Below, piece by piece: positions 17,655 to 27,154 of a DNA stretch of 64,000 bases. The first letter of the stretch is position 1. Each line of letters opens with the position of its first letter. The position numbers and the translations under genes are program-made. This stretch comes from Paracoccus marinus (GTDB taxonomy: Bacteria > Pseudomonadota > Alphaproteobacteria > Rhodobacterales > Rhodobacteraceae), in NCBI RefSeq assembly GCF_007018965.1, contig NZ_VJYZ01000013.1, positions 60,066-124,065 of the forward strand, written 5' to 3'. Below the pieces are notes generated by a model, which had not been told where the DNA came from, did not search any database, and saw nothing but the letters and a program-made list of their open reading frames with translations.

Positions 17655-19091
17655 ATGACCACGCTCGCCCGTATCCCCGACGCCGACGAGGCGCTGACCG
17701 CCTGTCTCGCCCGCGTCCTTGCGGCGCTACTGGGGCCGGGCGACAGTGTGCTGCTGGACGGCCCGGTGGGCGCGGGCAAGACCCACTTCGCCCGCGCCCT
17801 GATCCGCGCCCGGCAGGGCGACGCGGCCGAGGACGTGCCCAGCCCCACCTTCACCATCGTCCAGACCTACGAGGACGCGGCGGGGACCGAGATCTGGCAC
17901 GCCGACCTCTACCGCCTGACCGACCCGTCCGAGCTGGTCGAGCTTGGCCTTGACGAGGCGCTGCCCACCGCCGTCACCCTGATCGAGTGGCCCGACCGCA
18001 TGGGCGCGCCGCCGCCCGGCGCGCTGACGGTGATGCTGCGCGAGACCGCGCCCGACCGCCGTCAGATCGAACTTTGCGGCGATCCCGCCCGCTGGCCCGC
18101 CATCCCCCGCGCCGCCGCGATCGCCGGGTTCCTGCACGGCGCGGGCTGGGCGGAGGCGCGGCTGGACCCGCTTGCGGGCGACGCCTCGGCGCGGCGGTAT
18201 TTCCGGCTGCACGGGCCCGTGGGCCGCGCCGTGCTGATGGACGACCCGCCGCCGGGCAGCCTGTCGCGCTATCTCGCCATGACCGGCTGGCTGAGGGCGC
18301 GCGGGTTCCACGCGCCCGCCGTGCTGGCGCGCGATGAGGCGCAGGGCCTCCTGCTGATGGAGGATCTGGGCAACGACCTGCTGGCGCGGGTGCTGGGCGA
18401 CGATCCCGCCCGCGCGCCCGAACTTTACGCCGCCGTCACCGACCTGCTCGCGGACCTGGCCCGCCACGCCCCGCCCGGCTTCGCCCCGGCGCTGGACGGG
18501 GCGGAGCTTGCCGCCCAGGTCGGCCTGTTCACCGACTGGTACGCGCCGGTCGCGGGCGAACCCGGCGCGGGCGCGGGCGTGCCGCAGGCGATCGCGGCGC
18601 TTTGGGACCGGCTGTGCGCCGACATAGCCCCGGTGACGGGGCTGCGCGATTTCCATGCCGAGAACATCGTGCTGCTTGATGATGGCACGCTGGGTCTTCT
18701 CGACTTTCAGGACGCGGTGGCGGTGCATCCAGCCTATGATCTCGTGTCGGCGCTGCAGGACGCCCGCCGCGACGTGGACCCTGGGGTCGAGGCCGCCTGC
18801 GTCGCCCGCTACGTCGCCGCGACCGGCGCGGACCCCGCGCGGTTCGGCGCGGCCTACGCGCTGCTGGGCGCGCAACGCAGCCTGAGGATCATGGGGATCT
18901 TCACCCGCCTTTGCATCCGCGACGGCAAGCCGCGATACCTTGCGTTCATGCCCCGCGTCTGGACCGCGATCCGGCGCGACGTGGCGCACCCGGACCTTGC
19001 CCCGCTGGCCGCCGCGCTGGACGGGATCGCCGCCCCGGATGCAAGCGTCATCGAAAGGATCCGCGCCCGATGCGCCAGCCCGACACCCTGA
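17655..19091 (+). CDS. tsaE: TsaE-AmgK fusion: tRNA t6A ATPase subunit joined to an amino-sugar kinase
   Basis: Two unrelated activities are joined in one 478-residue chain. Residues 1-150 are TsaE, the ATPase of the tRNA threonylcarbamoyladenosine complex, with the P-loop GPVGAGKTHFAR at residues 36-47, SPTFTIVQ and the IEWPDRMG segment. Residues 155-478 are an aminoglycoside-phosphotransferase-like kinase of the AmgK type, with GDASARRYFRL, LLMEDLGND and the kinase motif DFHAENIVLL plus LDFQDA near residue 345. AmgK phosphorylates N-acetylmuramate and N-acetylglucosamine recovered from the wall. From memory this fusion is widespread in Rhodobacteraceae. The murU gene follows with an overlap of 22 bases, which supports the AmgK reading. 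Confidence 0.93.
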   Translation: MTTLARIPDADEALTACLARVLAALLGPGDSVLLDGPVGAGKTHFARALIRARQGDAAEDVPSPTFTIVQTYEDAAGTEIWHADLYRLTDPSELVELGLDEALPTAVTLIEWPDRMGAPPPGALTVMLRETAPDRRQIELCGDPARWPAIPRAAAIAGFLHGAGWAEARLDPLAGDASARRYFRLHGPVGRAVLMDDPPPGSLSRYLAMTGWLRARGFHAPAVLARDEAQGLLLMEDLGNDLLARVLGDDPARAPELYAAVTDLLADLARHAPPGFAPALDGAELAAQVGLFTDWYAPVAGEPGAGAGVPQAIAALWDRLCADIAPVTGLRDFHAENIVLLDDGTLGLLDFQDAVAVHPAYDLVSALQDARRDVDPGVEAACVARYVAATGADPARFGAAYALLGAQRSLRIMGIFTRLCIRDGKPRYLAFMPRVWTAIRRDVAHPDLAPLAAALDGIAAPDASVIERIRARCASPTP

Positions 19092-19768
19092 TGCTGTTCG
19101 CCGCCGGCCGCGGCACCCGCATGGCGCCGCTGACCGACACCACGCCGAAGCCGCTGATCCCGGTCGCGGGCCGCACGCTGCTGGACCGCGCGCTGGACGT
19201 GGCGCGCGACGGCGGCGCGCGGCGGATCGTGGTCAACACCCACCACCTTGGCGACCAGATCGTGAAGCACCTGGACGGCAGCGAGGTCGCGGTGTCGGAC
19301 GAATCCGACCTGCTGCTGGAAACCGGCGGGGGCCTGCGCCGCGCGCTGCACCTGCTGGGCACCGATCCCGTCATCACGATGAACCCGGACGTGGTCTGGA
19401 CCGGGCCGAACCCGGTGGCGGCGCTGCGCGCGGCGTGGGACGCGGGCCGGATGGACGCGCTGTTGATGCTGGTGCCCGTGGGCCGGGCCGAGGGGCGGCA
19501 GGGCGGCGGCGACTTCGCCATCGCCGCCGACGGGCGGATCGCGCGGCAGGGCGATCTGGTCTATGGCGGCGCGCAGATCATCCGCACCGACCGGCTGGCC
19601 GAGATCGGCGAGCAGGTGTTCTCGCTCAACCGGCTGTGGGACATGCTGATCGCCGACGGGCGCGCCTTTGGCGTCGTCCACCGCGGGCGCTGGTGCGACG
19701 TGGGCCGGCCCGACTGCATCCCGCTGGCCGAGGCAATGCTGGCCGAGGCGATGCTGACCGATGGCTGA
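19070..19768 (+). CDS. murU: MurU-type N-acetylmuramate-1-phosphate uridylyltransferase
   Basis: The 232-residue nucleotidyltransferase begins with the sugar-nucleotide pyrophosphorylase signature FAAGRGTRMAPLTDTTPKPL at residues 10-29 and has the VNTHHLGDQI, ETGGGLRRA and NPDVVWTG segments of MurU. With AmgK it turns recycled MurNAc-alpha-1-phosphate into UDP-MurNAc, bypassing de novo synthesis in the cytoplasm. The gene starts 22 bases inside the end of the tsaE-amgK fusion and its stop overlaps addB by 8 bases (ATGGCTGA). The C-terminus carries a small in-frame duplication (AEAMLAEAML). Confidence 0.9.
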   Translation: MRQPDTLMLFAAGRGTRMAPLTDTTPKPLIPVAGRTLLDRALDVARDGGARRIVVNTHHLGDQIVKHLDGSEVAVSDESDLLLETGGGLRRALHLLGTDPVITMNPDVVWTGPNPVAALRAAWDAGRMDALLMLVPVGRAEGRQGGGDFAIAADGRIARQGDLVYGGAQIIRTDRLAEIGEQVFSLNRLWDMLIADGRAFGVVHRGRWCDVGRPDCIPLAEAMLAEAMLTDG

Positions 19769-22724
19769 CCTGTCCGGCCTTTACGCGCTGCCTGCGGGCG
19801 TCGATTTCGCCGCGGCCTTTGCGGACGGGCTGATCGCCCGCATGGCCGCCCGCCCGCCCGAGGCGCTGGCGCAGGTCACGATCCACGCGAACTCGGGCCG
19901 GACCCTGACCGCACTTCGCGCCGCCTTCGAGACGCGGGGGCCGCTGCTGCTGCCGCGCCTGCGGCTGCTCGCGGACCTGGGCGCCGAGGGGGCGGATACG
20001 CCGCTGGCCGCGCCCCTTGCCCGCCGGATGCAGCTGGCGCGGCTGATCGAGGCGATCCCGCCCGACGCCCGCCCGGGCCAAAGCGTGCCGGAACTGGCCG
20101 CGACCCTGTCCGAGCTGATGGCCGAGATGCAGTCCGAAGGGCTTGGCGCGGACGCGCTGGACCGGATCGAGGCCGCCGAACACGCGGCCCACTGGCAGCG
20201 CGCGCTGGCCTTCCTGCGGATCGCGGCCGGGTTCCACCTGTCCGGCCCGCCCGTGGACCGCGAGGCGCGCCAGCGCCGCGCCGCCGAGCGGCTGGCGGCG
20301 GACTGGGCGGCGGGCCGCAACCTGCCCGACGCGCCGGTGATCGTCGCCGGATCGACGGGGTCGCATGGCGGCACGCGCCTGTTCATGCAGGCCGTCGCGG
20401 CGCTGCCCGACGGCGCGGTGGTGCTGCCGGGCTTCGACTTCGACACGCCGCAATCCGTCTGGGACCATCTCGACCAGGACGGCGACGCGCCCGACGACCA
20501 TCCGCAGGCGCGGTTCGCGCCCCTTGTCCGCCGCTTCGGCGCGCCGCGGCCGTGGACCGGCGCGCCCGCCCCCGATCCCGCGCGGGGCCGGCTGATCTCG
20601 CTGGCGCTCAGGCCCGCGCCGGTGACGGATCAGTGGATCGCCGAGGGGCCCGCCCTTGGCGATCTGGTCCACGCGACCCGGAACCTGACCCTGATCGAGG
20701 CCGAACATCCCGCGGCCGAGGCCGACGCGATCGCACTGGCGATCCGCGAGGCAATGGAGCGCGGCGAGGCCGTCACGCTGATCGCCGCGGACCGCACCGC
20801 CACGCGGCGGGTGCAGGCGGCGCTGGACCGCTGGCGGCTGATCGCGGACGACAGCGCCGGGCAGCCGCTGCCCCTGACCGCCGCCGGGCTGTTCCTGCGC
20901 CACGTCGCGCGGCTGTTCGGCCAGCCGCTGACCATCGACCGGCTGCTGGTGATCCTGAAGCACCCGCTGACGGCGACCGGCAGCGACGCCGTGCCGCGCA
21001 ACCTGCACCTGCTGCACACCCGCGACCTGGAACTGCATCTGCGCCGCCACGGCCCCGCCTTTCCCGACCGCGCGGCGCTGGACGCATGGGGCGCGCGCAA
21101 GCGCCCCGGCAGCGACACGCCCGACCCGGACCGGCTGGCCTGGGCGGGCTGGGTCGGGGCGATGCTGGACCGGATGCAGCCGCTGGCGCTGGACCGGGGG
21201 CCGCGCCCGCTGGCCGCGCGCCTGTCCGACCTGCGCGCGCTGGCCGAGGCGTGGGCGGCGGGCCCGGACGGCGACGCGCTGGCATCGCGGCTGTGGGACG
21301 CGCGTCCCGGGGAACTCGCCCGCGCGGTGATGGACCACATGGCCCTGCACGCGGGCGACGGCCCGGCCGCCACGCCCGGCGACATGACCGACCTGCTGAC
21401 CTCGCAACTGCAGGCGCAGGCCGTGCGGCAGGACGTGGCCGCGCATCCGCTGGTCCGGTTCCGCGGCCCGCGCGAGGCCCGGACCGAGGCGCGGGGCCTC
21501 GTGATCCTCGCCGGTCTGAACGAGGGCGCGTGGCCGCAGCCCCCCGCGCCCGACCCCTGGCTCAGCCGCCAGATGCGGCGGCAGGCGGGGCTGACCTCGC
21601 CCGAGCGGCGGATCGGGCTGTCCGCCCACGACTTCCAGATCGGCCTGTCGGCAAGGCGGGTGATCCTGACCCGCGCCCGGCGCAACGCCGAGGCCGAAAC
21701 GGTGCCCTCGCGCTGGCTGAACCGGCTTGCGAACCTCGTGCAGGGGCTGGGGGGCGACCAGAACGGCCCGCAGGCGCTGCGGGCGATGCGGGCGCGCGGG
21801 CAGGCGTGGCTCGACATGGCCGCGACGCTGCGGACGCCCGCGCAAGCCACGCCGCCGGAACCCCGGCCCTCGCCGATCCCGCCGCCCGGCTCGTTGCGCG
21901 ACCTGTCGGTGACCGGCGTCTCGACCCTGATCCGCGATCCTTACGCGATCTATGCGCGCAAGGTGCTGCGGCTGAACCCGCTGGATCCGATGCGGCCCCG
22001 GCCCGACGCGGCCGAACGCGGCAACGTGCTGCACGACATCGTCCGCGACTTCCTGACCCCGCCGCCCGCGCCGACCGACGGCCCCGCAGTCCTGCGCGAC
22101 CGGCTGATGGCGGCGACCGACCGGGTCCTTGCCCGCGACGTGCCGTGGCCCGCGATGCGGCTGTTCTGGCGCGCGCGGATCGCCCGAATCGCCGACCGGC
22201 TGGCCGCCGACGAACACGCGCGGCTGCAACTGGGCCGCCCCGCCGTGATCGAGGAACGCCACGCCGTGACCCACCCGATCGGCGGCGCGGACTTCACGCT
22301 GACCGCGCGGCCCGACCGGATCGACCACCTGCACGACGGGACCGCCCACGTCTATGACTACAAGTCGGGCAGCCCGCCCACCGACCCGCAGATCCGCGCC
22401 TTTGAAAAGCAGTTGCCGCTGGAGGCCGCGATGATCCAGCGCGGCTGGCTGGGCGAGCGGCGCTGCGTGTCGGGCACCAGCTACATCCGGCTGGGCGGCG
22501 ACGGCGAGACGATGGACCGCGACTGCCCGCCCGACTTCATCGACGAGACGTGGGACAAGTTCGTGGCGCTGGTCACCGCCTATGTCACGGGGGCCGCGGG
22601 CTTTACCGCGCGCGCCGCGCCGATGACGGTGAACGAACGCGGCGACTTCGACGGGATCTCGCGGTTCGGGGAATGGACGCTGGCCGACATGGCCGTGCCG
22701 GGAAAGGTGGGCCATCATGGATGA
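19761..22724 (+). CDS. addB: AddB, double-strand break repair nuclease subunit
   Basis: AddB is the second subunit of the alphaproteobacterial AddAB helicase-nuclease that resects DNA ends for RecA, the functional counterpart of RecBCD. The 987-residue protein carries a C-terminal PD-(D/E)XK nuclease domain with the VYDYKSGSPPTDPQ motif near residue 875 and an upstream ERGNVLHDIVRDF helix, as in the family. Superfamily-1-like segments occur in the N-terminal half but no intact P-loop is obvious near the start, as expected for this clade. It overlaps murU and addA by 8 bases each, so all three are co-translated. Confidence 0.93.
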   Translation: MADLSGLYALPAGVDFAAAFADGLIARMAARPPEALAQVTIHANSGRTLTALRAAFETRGPLLLPRLRLLADLGAEGADTPLAAPLARRMQLARLIEAIPPDARPGQSVPELAATLSELMAEMQSEGLGADALDRIEAAEHAAHWQRALAFLRIAAGFHLSGPPVDREARQRRAAERLAADWAAGRNLPDAPVIVAGSTGSHGGTRLFMQAVAALPDGAVVLPGFDFDTPQSVWDHLDQDGDAPDDHPQARFAPLVRRFGAPRPWTGAPAPDPARGRLISLALRPAPVTDQWIAEGPALGDLVHATRNLTLIEAEHPAAEADAIALAIREAMERGEAVTLIAADRTATRRVQAALDRWRLIADDSAGQPLPLTAAGLFLRHVARLFGQPLTIDRLLVILKHPLTATGSDAVPRNLHLLHTRDLELHLRRHGPAFPDRAALDAWGARKRPGSDTPDPDRLAWAGWVGAMLDRMQPLALDRGPRPLAARLSDLRALAEAWAAGPDGDALASRLWDARPGELARAVMDHMALHAGDGPAATPGDMTDLLTSQLQAQAVRQDVAAHPLVRFRGPREARTEARGLVILAGLNEGAWPQPPAPDPWLSRQMRRQAGLTSPERRIGLSAHDFQIGLSARRVILTRARRNAEAETVPSRWLNRLANLVQGLGGDQNGPQALRAMRARGQAWLDMAATLRTPAQATPPEPRPSPIPPPGSLRDLSVTGVSTLIRDPYAIYARKVLRLNPLDPMRPRPDAAERGNVLHDIVRDFLTPPPAPTDGPAVLRDRLMAATDRVLARDVPWPAMRLFWRARIARIADRLAADEHARLQLGRPAVIEERHAVTHPIGGADFTLTARPDRIDHLHDGTAHVYDYKSGSPPTDPQIRAFEKQLPLEAAMIQRGWLGERRCVSGTSYIRLGGDGETMDRDCPPDFIDETWDKFVALVTAYVTGAAGFTARAAPMTVNERGDFDGISRFGEWTLADMAVPGKVGHHG

Positions 22725-25700
22725 ACGGATGCCCGCGACCGGGACGGTAGATGGTGGTGATGCGCCGCTGGACGACGCCACCCGCGCGCAGCGGACGGCG
22801 GCCGATCCGGGGCGGTCCACCTGGCTTACCGCCAACGCGGGCTCGGGCAAGACCCGCGTCCTGACCGACCGCGTGGCGCGGCTTCTGCTGGGCGGGACCC
22901 GGCCCGAACGCATCCTGTGCCTGACCTACACCAAGGCCGCCGCGTCCGAGATGCAGAACCGCCTGCTGGCGCGGCTGGGCGGCTGGGCGATGCTGCCCGA
23001 CGAGGCGCTGCGGGCCGAGCTTGCCCATCTGGGGATCGCGGGCGCCCCCGACCTGCGGGCCGCGCGGCGCCTGTTCGCGCAGGCGATCGAGACGCCGGGC
23101 GGGTTGAAGGTCCAGACGATCCACAGCTTCTGCGCCGCCGTCCTGCGCCGCTTTCCGCTGGAAGCCGGGGTGCCGCACGGGTTTTCAGAACTCGACGACC
23201 GCTCGGCCGCGAACCTGCGGGCCGAGATCCTCGAATCCATGGCGCTGGACGGGGTGGCAAGCCTGAACGGCATCGCGATGCTGCTGAGCGAGGACCGGCT
23301 GGACGCATTCCTGGCCGGGCTTCGCGATCACGACCTGCCGCCCTGCGCCGACCGCATCTGGTCGCAGGCGGAGCTTTCGCCCGGCTATTCGCAAGGCAGC
23401 CTGCTGGCCGAGGTGTTTCCGGGCGGCGATTGCCTGGTGATCGCGGCGATGATCCCGCATCTGCTGGCCAGCGGAACGAACGACGGCAAGGCCGGGCGGA
23501 CGCTGGCCGTGGGCCGCTGGGACGCGCCGACCATGGCCGAGCTGGCGCTGCTGGAGGACGTGCTGCTGTACGGCGACAAGGCGGCAAGCCCCTTCGGCGC
23601 CAAGATCGGCAAGTTCCCGACCCAAGGGCTGGCCAAGGGACCGTGCGCGGCGCTGATGGACGACCTGATCCACCTCATGGGGCGGGTCGAGGGCGCACGG
23701 GGACGCAGGCTGGCGCTCGCCCATGCCGAGCGGACGCTGGCGCTGCAGGCCTTTGGGCACGATTTCTGCGCGCGCTACACGGCGGCGAAGCAGGCGCAGG
23801 GCTGGCTGGATTTCGACGACCTCATCAGCCGCACGGCGCGGCTGTTGTCGGACGGCGCGATGGCGCAGTGGGTGCTGTTCCGGCTGGACGGCGGGATCGA
23901 CCACATCCTGGTGGACGAGGCGCAGGACACCTCGCCCGGCCAGTGGCAGGTGATCGAACGGCTGACCGACGAATTCACCGCCGGCGCGGGCGCGCGGGGG
24001 GATGGCGGCGGCGGCCCTGGGTCGGGCCAGCGGACGCTGTTCGTGGTGGGTGACCCGAAGCAGTCGATCTATTCCTTCCAGGGGGCCGACATCGCCGTGT
24101 TCGAGCAGCGGCGCACCGGCTTCACGGCCGCCTTCTCGGTCCTCGATCCGCCGATGCAGCACGCGGCGCTGGAACATTCGTTCCGGTCCTCGCCCGCGAT
24201 CCTGTCGGTGGTGGACGCGGTCTTTGCAGGCGACGCCGCGCGCGGCCTGGGCGTGCCGCCCCACCACATTCCGTTCCGCACCGCGATGCCCGGCCGCGTC
24301 GATCTGTGGCCCGCCGTGCCGAAGCCCGACCGCGCCGAGCCCGCCGACTGGGCCGCCCCGGTGGACGCGCCCACGCCCGATTCCGCCGAAACCGTGCTGG
24401 CCGACGCGATCGCCCGCCAGATCGCCGCCATGCGCGGCCAGCCGATCCTGCCCGCGCGTGGCGGGGCCGTGCGCCCGGTCCGGGCGGGCGACATCCTGAT
24501 CCTCGTCCAGCGGCGCAGCGCGCTGTTTCCCGAACTCATCCGCGCGCTCAAGGCGAGGGGCCTGCCGGTGGCGGGCGCCGACCGCCTGAAGCTCGCCGCC
24601 GAAATGGCGGTGCGCGACATCCGCGCCGTGCTGTCGTTCCTGGCCACGCCCGAGGACGACCTGGCGCTTGCCACCGCGCTCCGCTCGCCGCTGTTCGGGC
24701 TGAGCGAGGACCAGCTTTACCGCCTTGCCGCGCCGCGCAAGGGCCGGCTGTGGCCCGCGCTGAGGAACGATGCCGCCCATCGCGGGGTGGTGGACCTGCT
24801 GGCCGACCTGCAGGAACAGGCCGACTTCATCCGCCCCCACGACCTGATCGCCCGCCTGCTGGTGCGCCACGGCGGGCGCGAACGGCTGGTCGGCCGGCTG
24901 GGCCACGAGGCCGAGGACGGGATCGACGCGCTGCTGTCGCAGGCGCTGACCTACGAGGCGGCGGAACCTCCGTCGCTGACCGGGTTCCTCGTCTGGCTGG
25001 CCGAGGACGACGCCGAGATCCGCCGCCAGCCGGGCGCCGCGGGCGAAGGCGAGGGGCTGATCCGGGTGATGACGGTCCACGGCGCCAAGGGGCTGGAAAG
25101 CCCGATCGTGATCCTGCCCGACACCGCCGTGCGCGGCGCCAGCCACGACGCCCCCACGATCACCCCGCCCGAGGGGCCACCTGCGGTCTGGCGCGGCCGC
25201 AAGGCCGAACGCCCCGCCACCATCGCCGCCTGGGCCACGCGCGAGGCGGAGCGGCGGGAAGAGGAAAACCGCCGGCTTCTCTACGTCGCGATGACGCGGG
25301 CGGAAAGTTGGCTGATCGTGGCCGCGGCGGGCAAGACCGGCGCGGGCGAGGACAGCTGGCACGCCATGGTCGCGGCCGGGATGGACCGGGCCACGGGGCT
25401 GGACGAAGCCGAGACCGAGATCGAAGGCGTCGGCCCCGCCCGCCGCCTGTCGTTCGGCGCATGGCCCGCGCAGGCGGCGGCCGATGCCGACGTTGCACCT
25501 GCGGACCCCACGGTGCTGCCCGCGTGGGCGCTTGCCATCCCGCCCGCACCCGCGCGAAAGGCCCCGCGGATCGCCGCGACGGCGCTCGGCGGGGCCAAGG
25601 CGATCGCGTCGGGCGATCGCGGGATCGACGCCGAGGCCGCGCGGGCCGAGGCGATGCTGGCCGGCACCCGCCTGCACCTGCTGCTGGAGGAACTGCCCGG

Positions 25701-26163
25701 CCGCGACCCCGCGCGGTGGCCCGCGCTGGCCCGCGCGGCCCTGTCCGGGGCCGAAGGCGGCCTGCCCGACGACCCGACCCTCGCCGCGCTCATCGACGAG
25801 GCGGCAGCGGTGATCGGCGCCGAGGCGCTGGCCCCCGCCTTTACCCCCGCCGGCGCGACTGTCCTGCGCGAGGTGCCGCTGGCCGCCGACATCCCCGGCC
25901 TGGGCCCCCTGTCGGGCACGATCGACCGGCTTCTGGTCCTGCCCGACCGCGTCGTCGCCATCGACTACAAGTCCAACGCCGAGGTGCCAGCCACGCCCCG
26001 CGACGTGCCGGACGGCATCCTGCGCCAGATGGCCGCCTACCGCGCCGCGCTGACGCTGATCTACCCCGGCAGGCGGATCGATGCGGCGGTGCTGTGGACC
26101 ACCGCGCGGTCGCTGATGGACCTGCCGGACGAGGTGCTGGAGGCGGCGCTGGCGCGGCGGTAG
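22717..26163 (+). CDS. addA: AddA, UvrD-type helicase/nuclease subunit
   Basis: The 1148-residue motor subunit of AddAB shows every expected landmark: P-loop TANAGSGKTRVLTDRVARLL cut near residues 34-50, CLTYTKAAASEM (motif Ia), VDEAQDTSPGQWQ (motif II) near residue 405, GDPKQSIYSFQGAD (motif III), VMTVHGAKGLE (motif V) near residue 785, LLYVAMTRA (motif VI) and the nuclease motif AIDYKSNAEV near residue 1085. It translocates along DNA and degrades ends until a recombination hotspot. In relatives trxA usually follows directly; here three low-GC orphan genes lie between addA and trxA. Confidence 0.96.
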   Translation: MDERMPATGTVDGGDAPLDDATRAQRTAADPGRSTWLTANAGSGKTRVLTDRVARLLLGGTRPERILCLTYTKAAASEMQNRLLARLGGWAMLPDEALRAELAHLGIAGAPDLRAARRLFAQAIETPGGLKVQTIHSFCAAVLRRFPLEAGVPHGFSELDDRSAANLRAEILESMALDGVASLNGIAMLLSEDRLDAFLAGLRDHDLPPCADRIWSQAELSPGYSQGSLLAEVFPGGDCLVIAAMIPHLLASGTNDGKAGRTLAVGRWDAPTMAELALLEDVLLYGDKAASPFGAKIGKFPTQGLAKGPCAALMDDLIHLMGRVEGARGRRLALAHAERTLALQAFGHDFCARYTAAKQAQGWLDFDDLISRTARLLSDGAMAQWVLFRLDGGIDHILVDEAQDTSPGQWQVIERLTDEFTAGAGARGDGGGGPGSGQRTLFVVGDPKQSIYSFQGADIAVFEQRRTGFTAAFSVLDPPMQHAALEHSFRSSPAILSVVDAVFAGDAARGLGVPPHHIPFRTAMPGRVDLWPAVPKPDRAEPADWAAPVDAPTPDSAETVLADAIARQIAAMRGQPILPARGGAVRPVRAGDILILVQRRSALFPELIRALKARGLPVAGADRLKLAAEMAVRDIRAVLSFLATPEDDLALATALRSPLFGLSEDQLYRLAAPRKGRLWPALRNDAAHRGVVDLLADLQEQADFIRPHDLIARLLVRHGGRERLVGRLGHEAEDGIDALLSQALTYEAAEPPSLTGFLVWLAEDDAEIRRQPGAAGEGEGLIRVMTVHGAKGLESPIVILPDTAVRGASHDAPTITPPEGPPAVWRGRKAERPATIAAWATREAERREEENRRLLYVAMTRAESWLIVAAAGKTGAGEDSWHAMVAAGMDRATGLDEAETEIEGVGPARRLSFGAWPAQAAADADVAPADPTVLPAWALAIPPAPARKAPRIAATALGGAKAIASGDRGIDAEAARAEAMLAGTRLHLLLEELPGRDPARWPALARAALSGAEGGLPDDPTLAALIDEAAAVIGAEALAPAFTPAGATVLREVPLAADIPGLGPLSGTIDRLLVLPDRVVAIDYKSNAEVPATPRDVPDGILRQMAAYRAALTLIYPGRRIDAAVLWTTARSLMDLPDEVLEAALARR

Positions 26164-26265
26164 GCGGATGCGGGGCGCGGCGGAAAAGCGCCCGCGGCTG
26201 GTAGTGTCACGGAACTGACGCGAAGCGATGCCAGCGTAAGCGGCGTATTGGGTTAGGGTATTTTC

Positions 26266-26535
26266 ATGCAGGATGTTCCGTGCGGCACCGCGCCTGCCGC
26301 TGGTCGGGAAATGACCGATCCCGAAATGCTCGATTTGCTGGAAAAGCAGATCACAAAGCTCGCATTAGCCGGGGCCAATGTACGGCAAACGGCAGAGTTC
26401 TTGAGGGTCGGCGAATGGCTCCTCGCGTATGAAGGCGTGTACGTGCTGAACCGGAAGCATCCGGGCATCCTTGTCGCGTGCGATATGCAGGCGCTGAACG
26501 ACTATTTTGATGAGGATATGTCGGACCTGGATTGA
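26266..26535 (+). CDS. Small orphan protein: stand-alone copy of the C-terminal domain of the two Im-fusion proteins
   Basis: The 89-residue protein consists mainly of one domain (residues about 17-83) with the pattern EMLDLLEKQITKL, FLRVGEWLLAYEGVYV, HPGIL and ALNDYF. About half of these positions are identical to the C-terminal domain of each of the two following genes. The pattern GEWxLAYE after two helices reminds me of small MafI-type immunity proteins, but that is a weak resemblance from memory. AGGG lies 8 bases before the ATG; an internal ATG at 26311 would give just the domain. Base composition is much less GC-rich than addA next door, pointing to acquisition by transfer. Confidence 0.72.
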   Translation: MQDVPCGTAPAAGREMTDPEMLDLLEKQITKLALAGANVRQTAEFLRVGEWLLAYEGVYVLNRKHPGILVACDMQALNDYFDEDMSDLD

Positions 26536-26584
26536 GTTGCCTTGTGCACACTAAAGTCCAACGCGTGACACAGGGCCTTTGTCT

Positions 26585-27154
26585 ATGACCGTTTTTCTCG
26601 CAAAAAGCAGTGTTGTAGAGTTCACCCGTCAGGAGTTTCTGGACTTCATTTGTTTCATCGCATCCGTCCCGGGCAAAACACAAGCAGAGAACAACAAGTA
26701 CAAGTTCCATTTCAGTGAGCTGGTAAAGCCTGATCCTCGGGGATGTGACATAATTTTCTGGCCCGAACCCGGCACCGATTCGCCGGAAAAAATGCTTGAA
26801 GAGGTCGAACGCTTTCGTCGTGAAAACAATCTGCCGGGATTCAAGGACAGCGTCGACGCGAGGCGGCATGATGGAAACAACCTGCCCGATGCAGCAACAG
26901 TGTCTGCTTACGTCACTGTTCCTCCACGACTGACTAAATCCGAAATGATCCATTTGCTAGAGGTTCAAATCGCCAAGCTTCACAAAGCCGGCGCCGATAT
27001 GTCCGTGGAACAGAGATGCTTCCGGGTCGGAAATTGGGTTTCTGCTTTCGAATTCGTCTTCGTGACGGAACGGCAGTTTCCGGGCGTCCTCGACGCAGGG
27101 GACGTGGAGGCATTGAACAAGTATTTCCGTCAAGGTGCAAAGGAACTGTATTGA
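26585..27154 (+). CDS. Composite immunity-like protein 1: Im2/Im9-type DNase immunity domain plus second domain
   Basis: Residues 8-89 of this 189-residue protein align along their whole length with colicin E-type and S-pyocin immunity proteins such as Im9: FTRQEFLDFICFIA for helix I, a HF in helix II, PDPRGCDIIFWPEPGTDSP for loop and helix III, and a VERFRRENNLPGFKDS end matching the family VKQWRxxNGxxGFK. The aspartate equal to Im9 Asp51 is kept, while the hot-spot pair Tyr54-Tyr55 is Phe-Trp. After a linker (90-115) comes the same domain as in the upstream gene (FRVGNWVSAFEF, FPGVLDAGDVEALNKYF). Im proteins bind and block a cognate nuclease toxin in the cytoplasm; no toxin is nearby. A TTG at 26579 is an alternative start. 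Confidence 0.85.
   Translation: MTVFLAKSSVVEFTRQEFLDFICFIASVPGKTQAENNKYKFHFSELVKPDPRGCDIIFWPEPGTDSPEKMLEEVERFRRENNLPGFKDSVDARRHDGNNLPDAATVSAYVTVPPRLTKSEMIHLLEVQIAKLHKAGADMSVEQRCFRVGNWVSAFEFVFVTERQFPGVLDAGDVEALNKYFRQGAKELY

Noticed and set aside
19626..22913. A very long open frame on the minus strand opposite addB (over 1000 codons)
   Set aside because: It mirrors addB through the strong GC bias at third positions, has no recognisable domain, and consists of Arg/Ala/Gly/Pro-rich low-complexity sequence. addB itself is a clear match.
26164..26265. Integration site or insertion sequence remnant at the left edge of the low-GC island
   Set aside because: No direct or inverted repeats, no tRNA end and no transposase fragment could be seen by eye.
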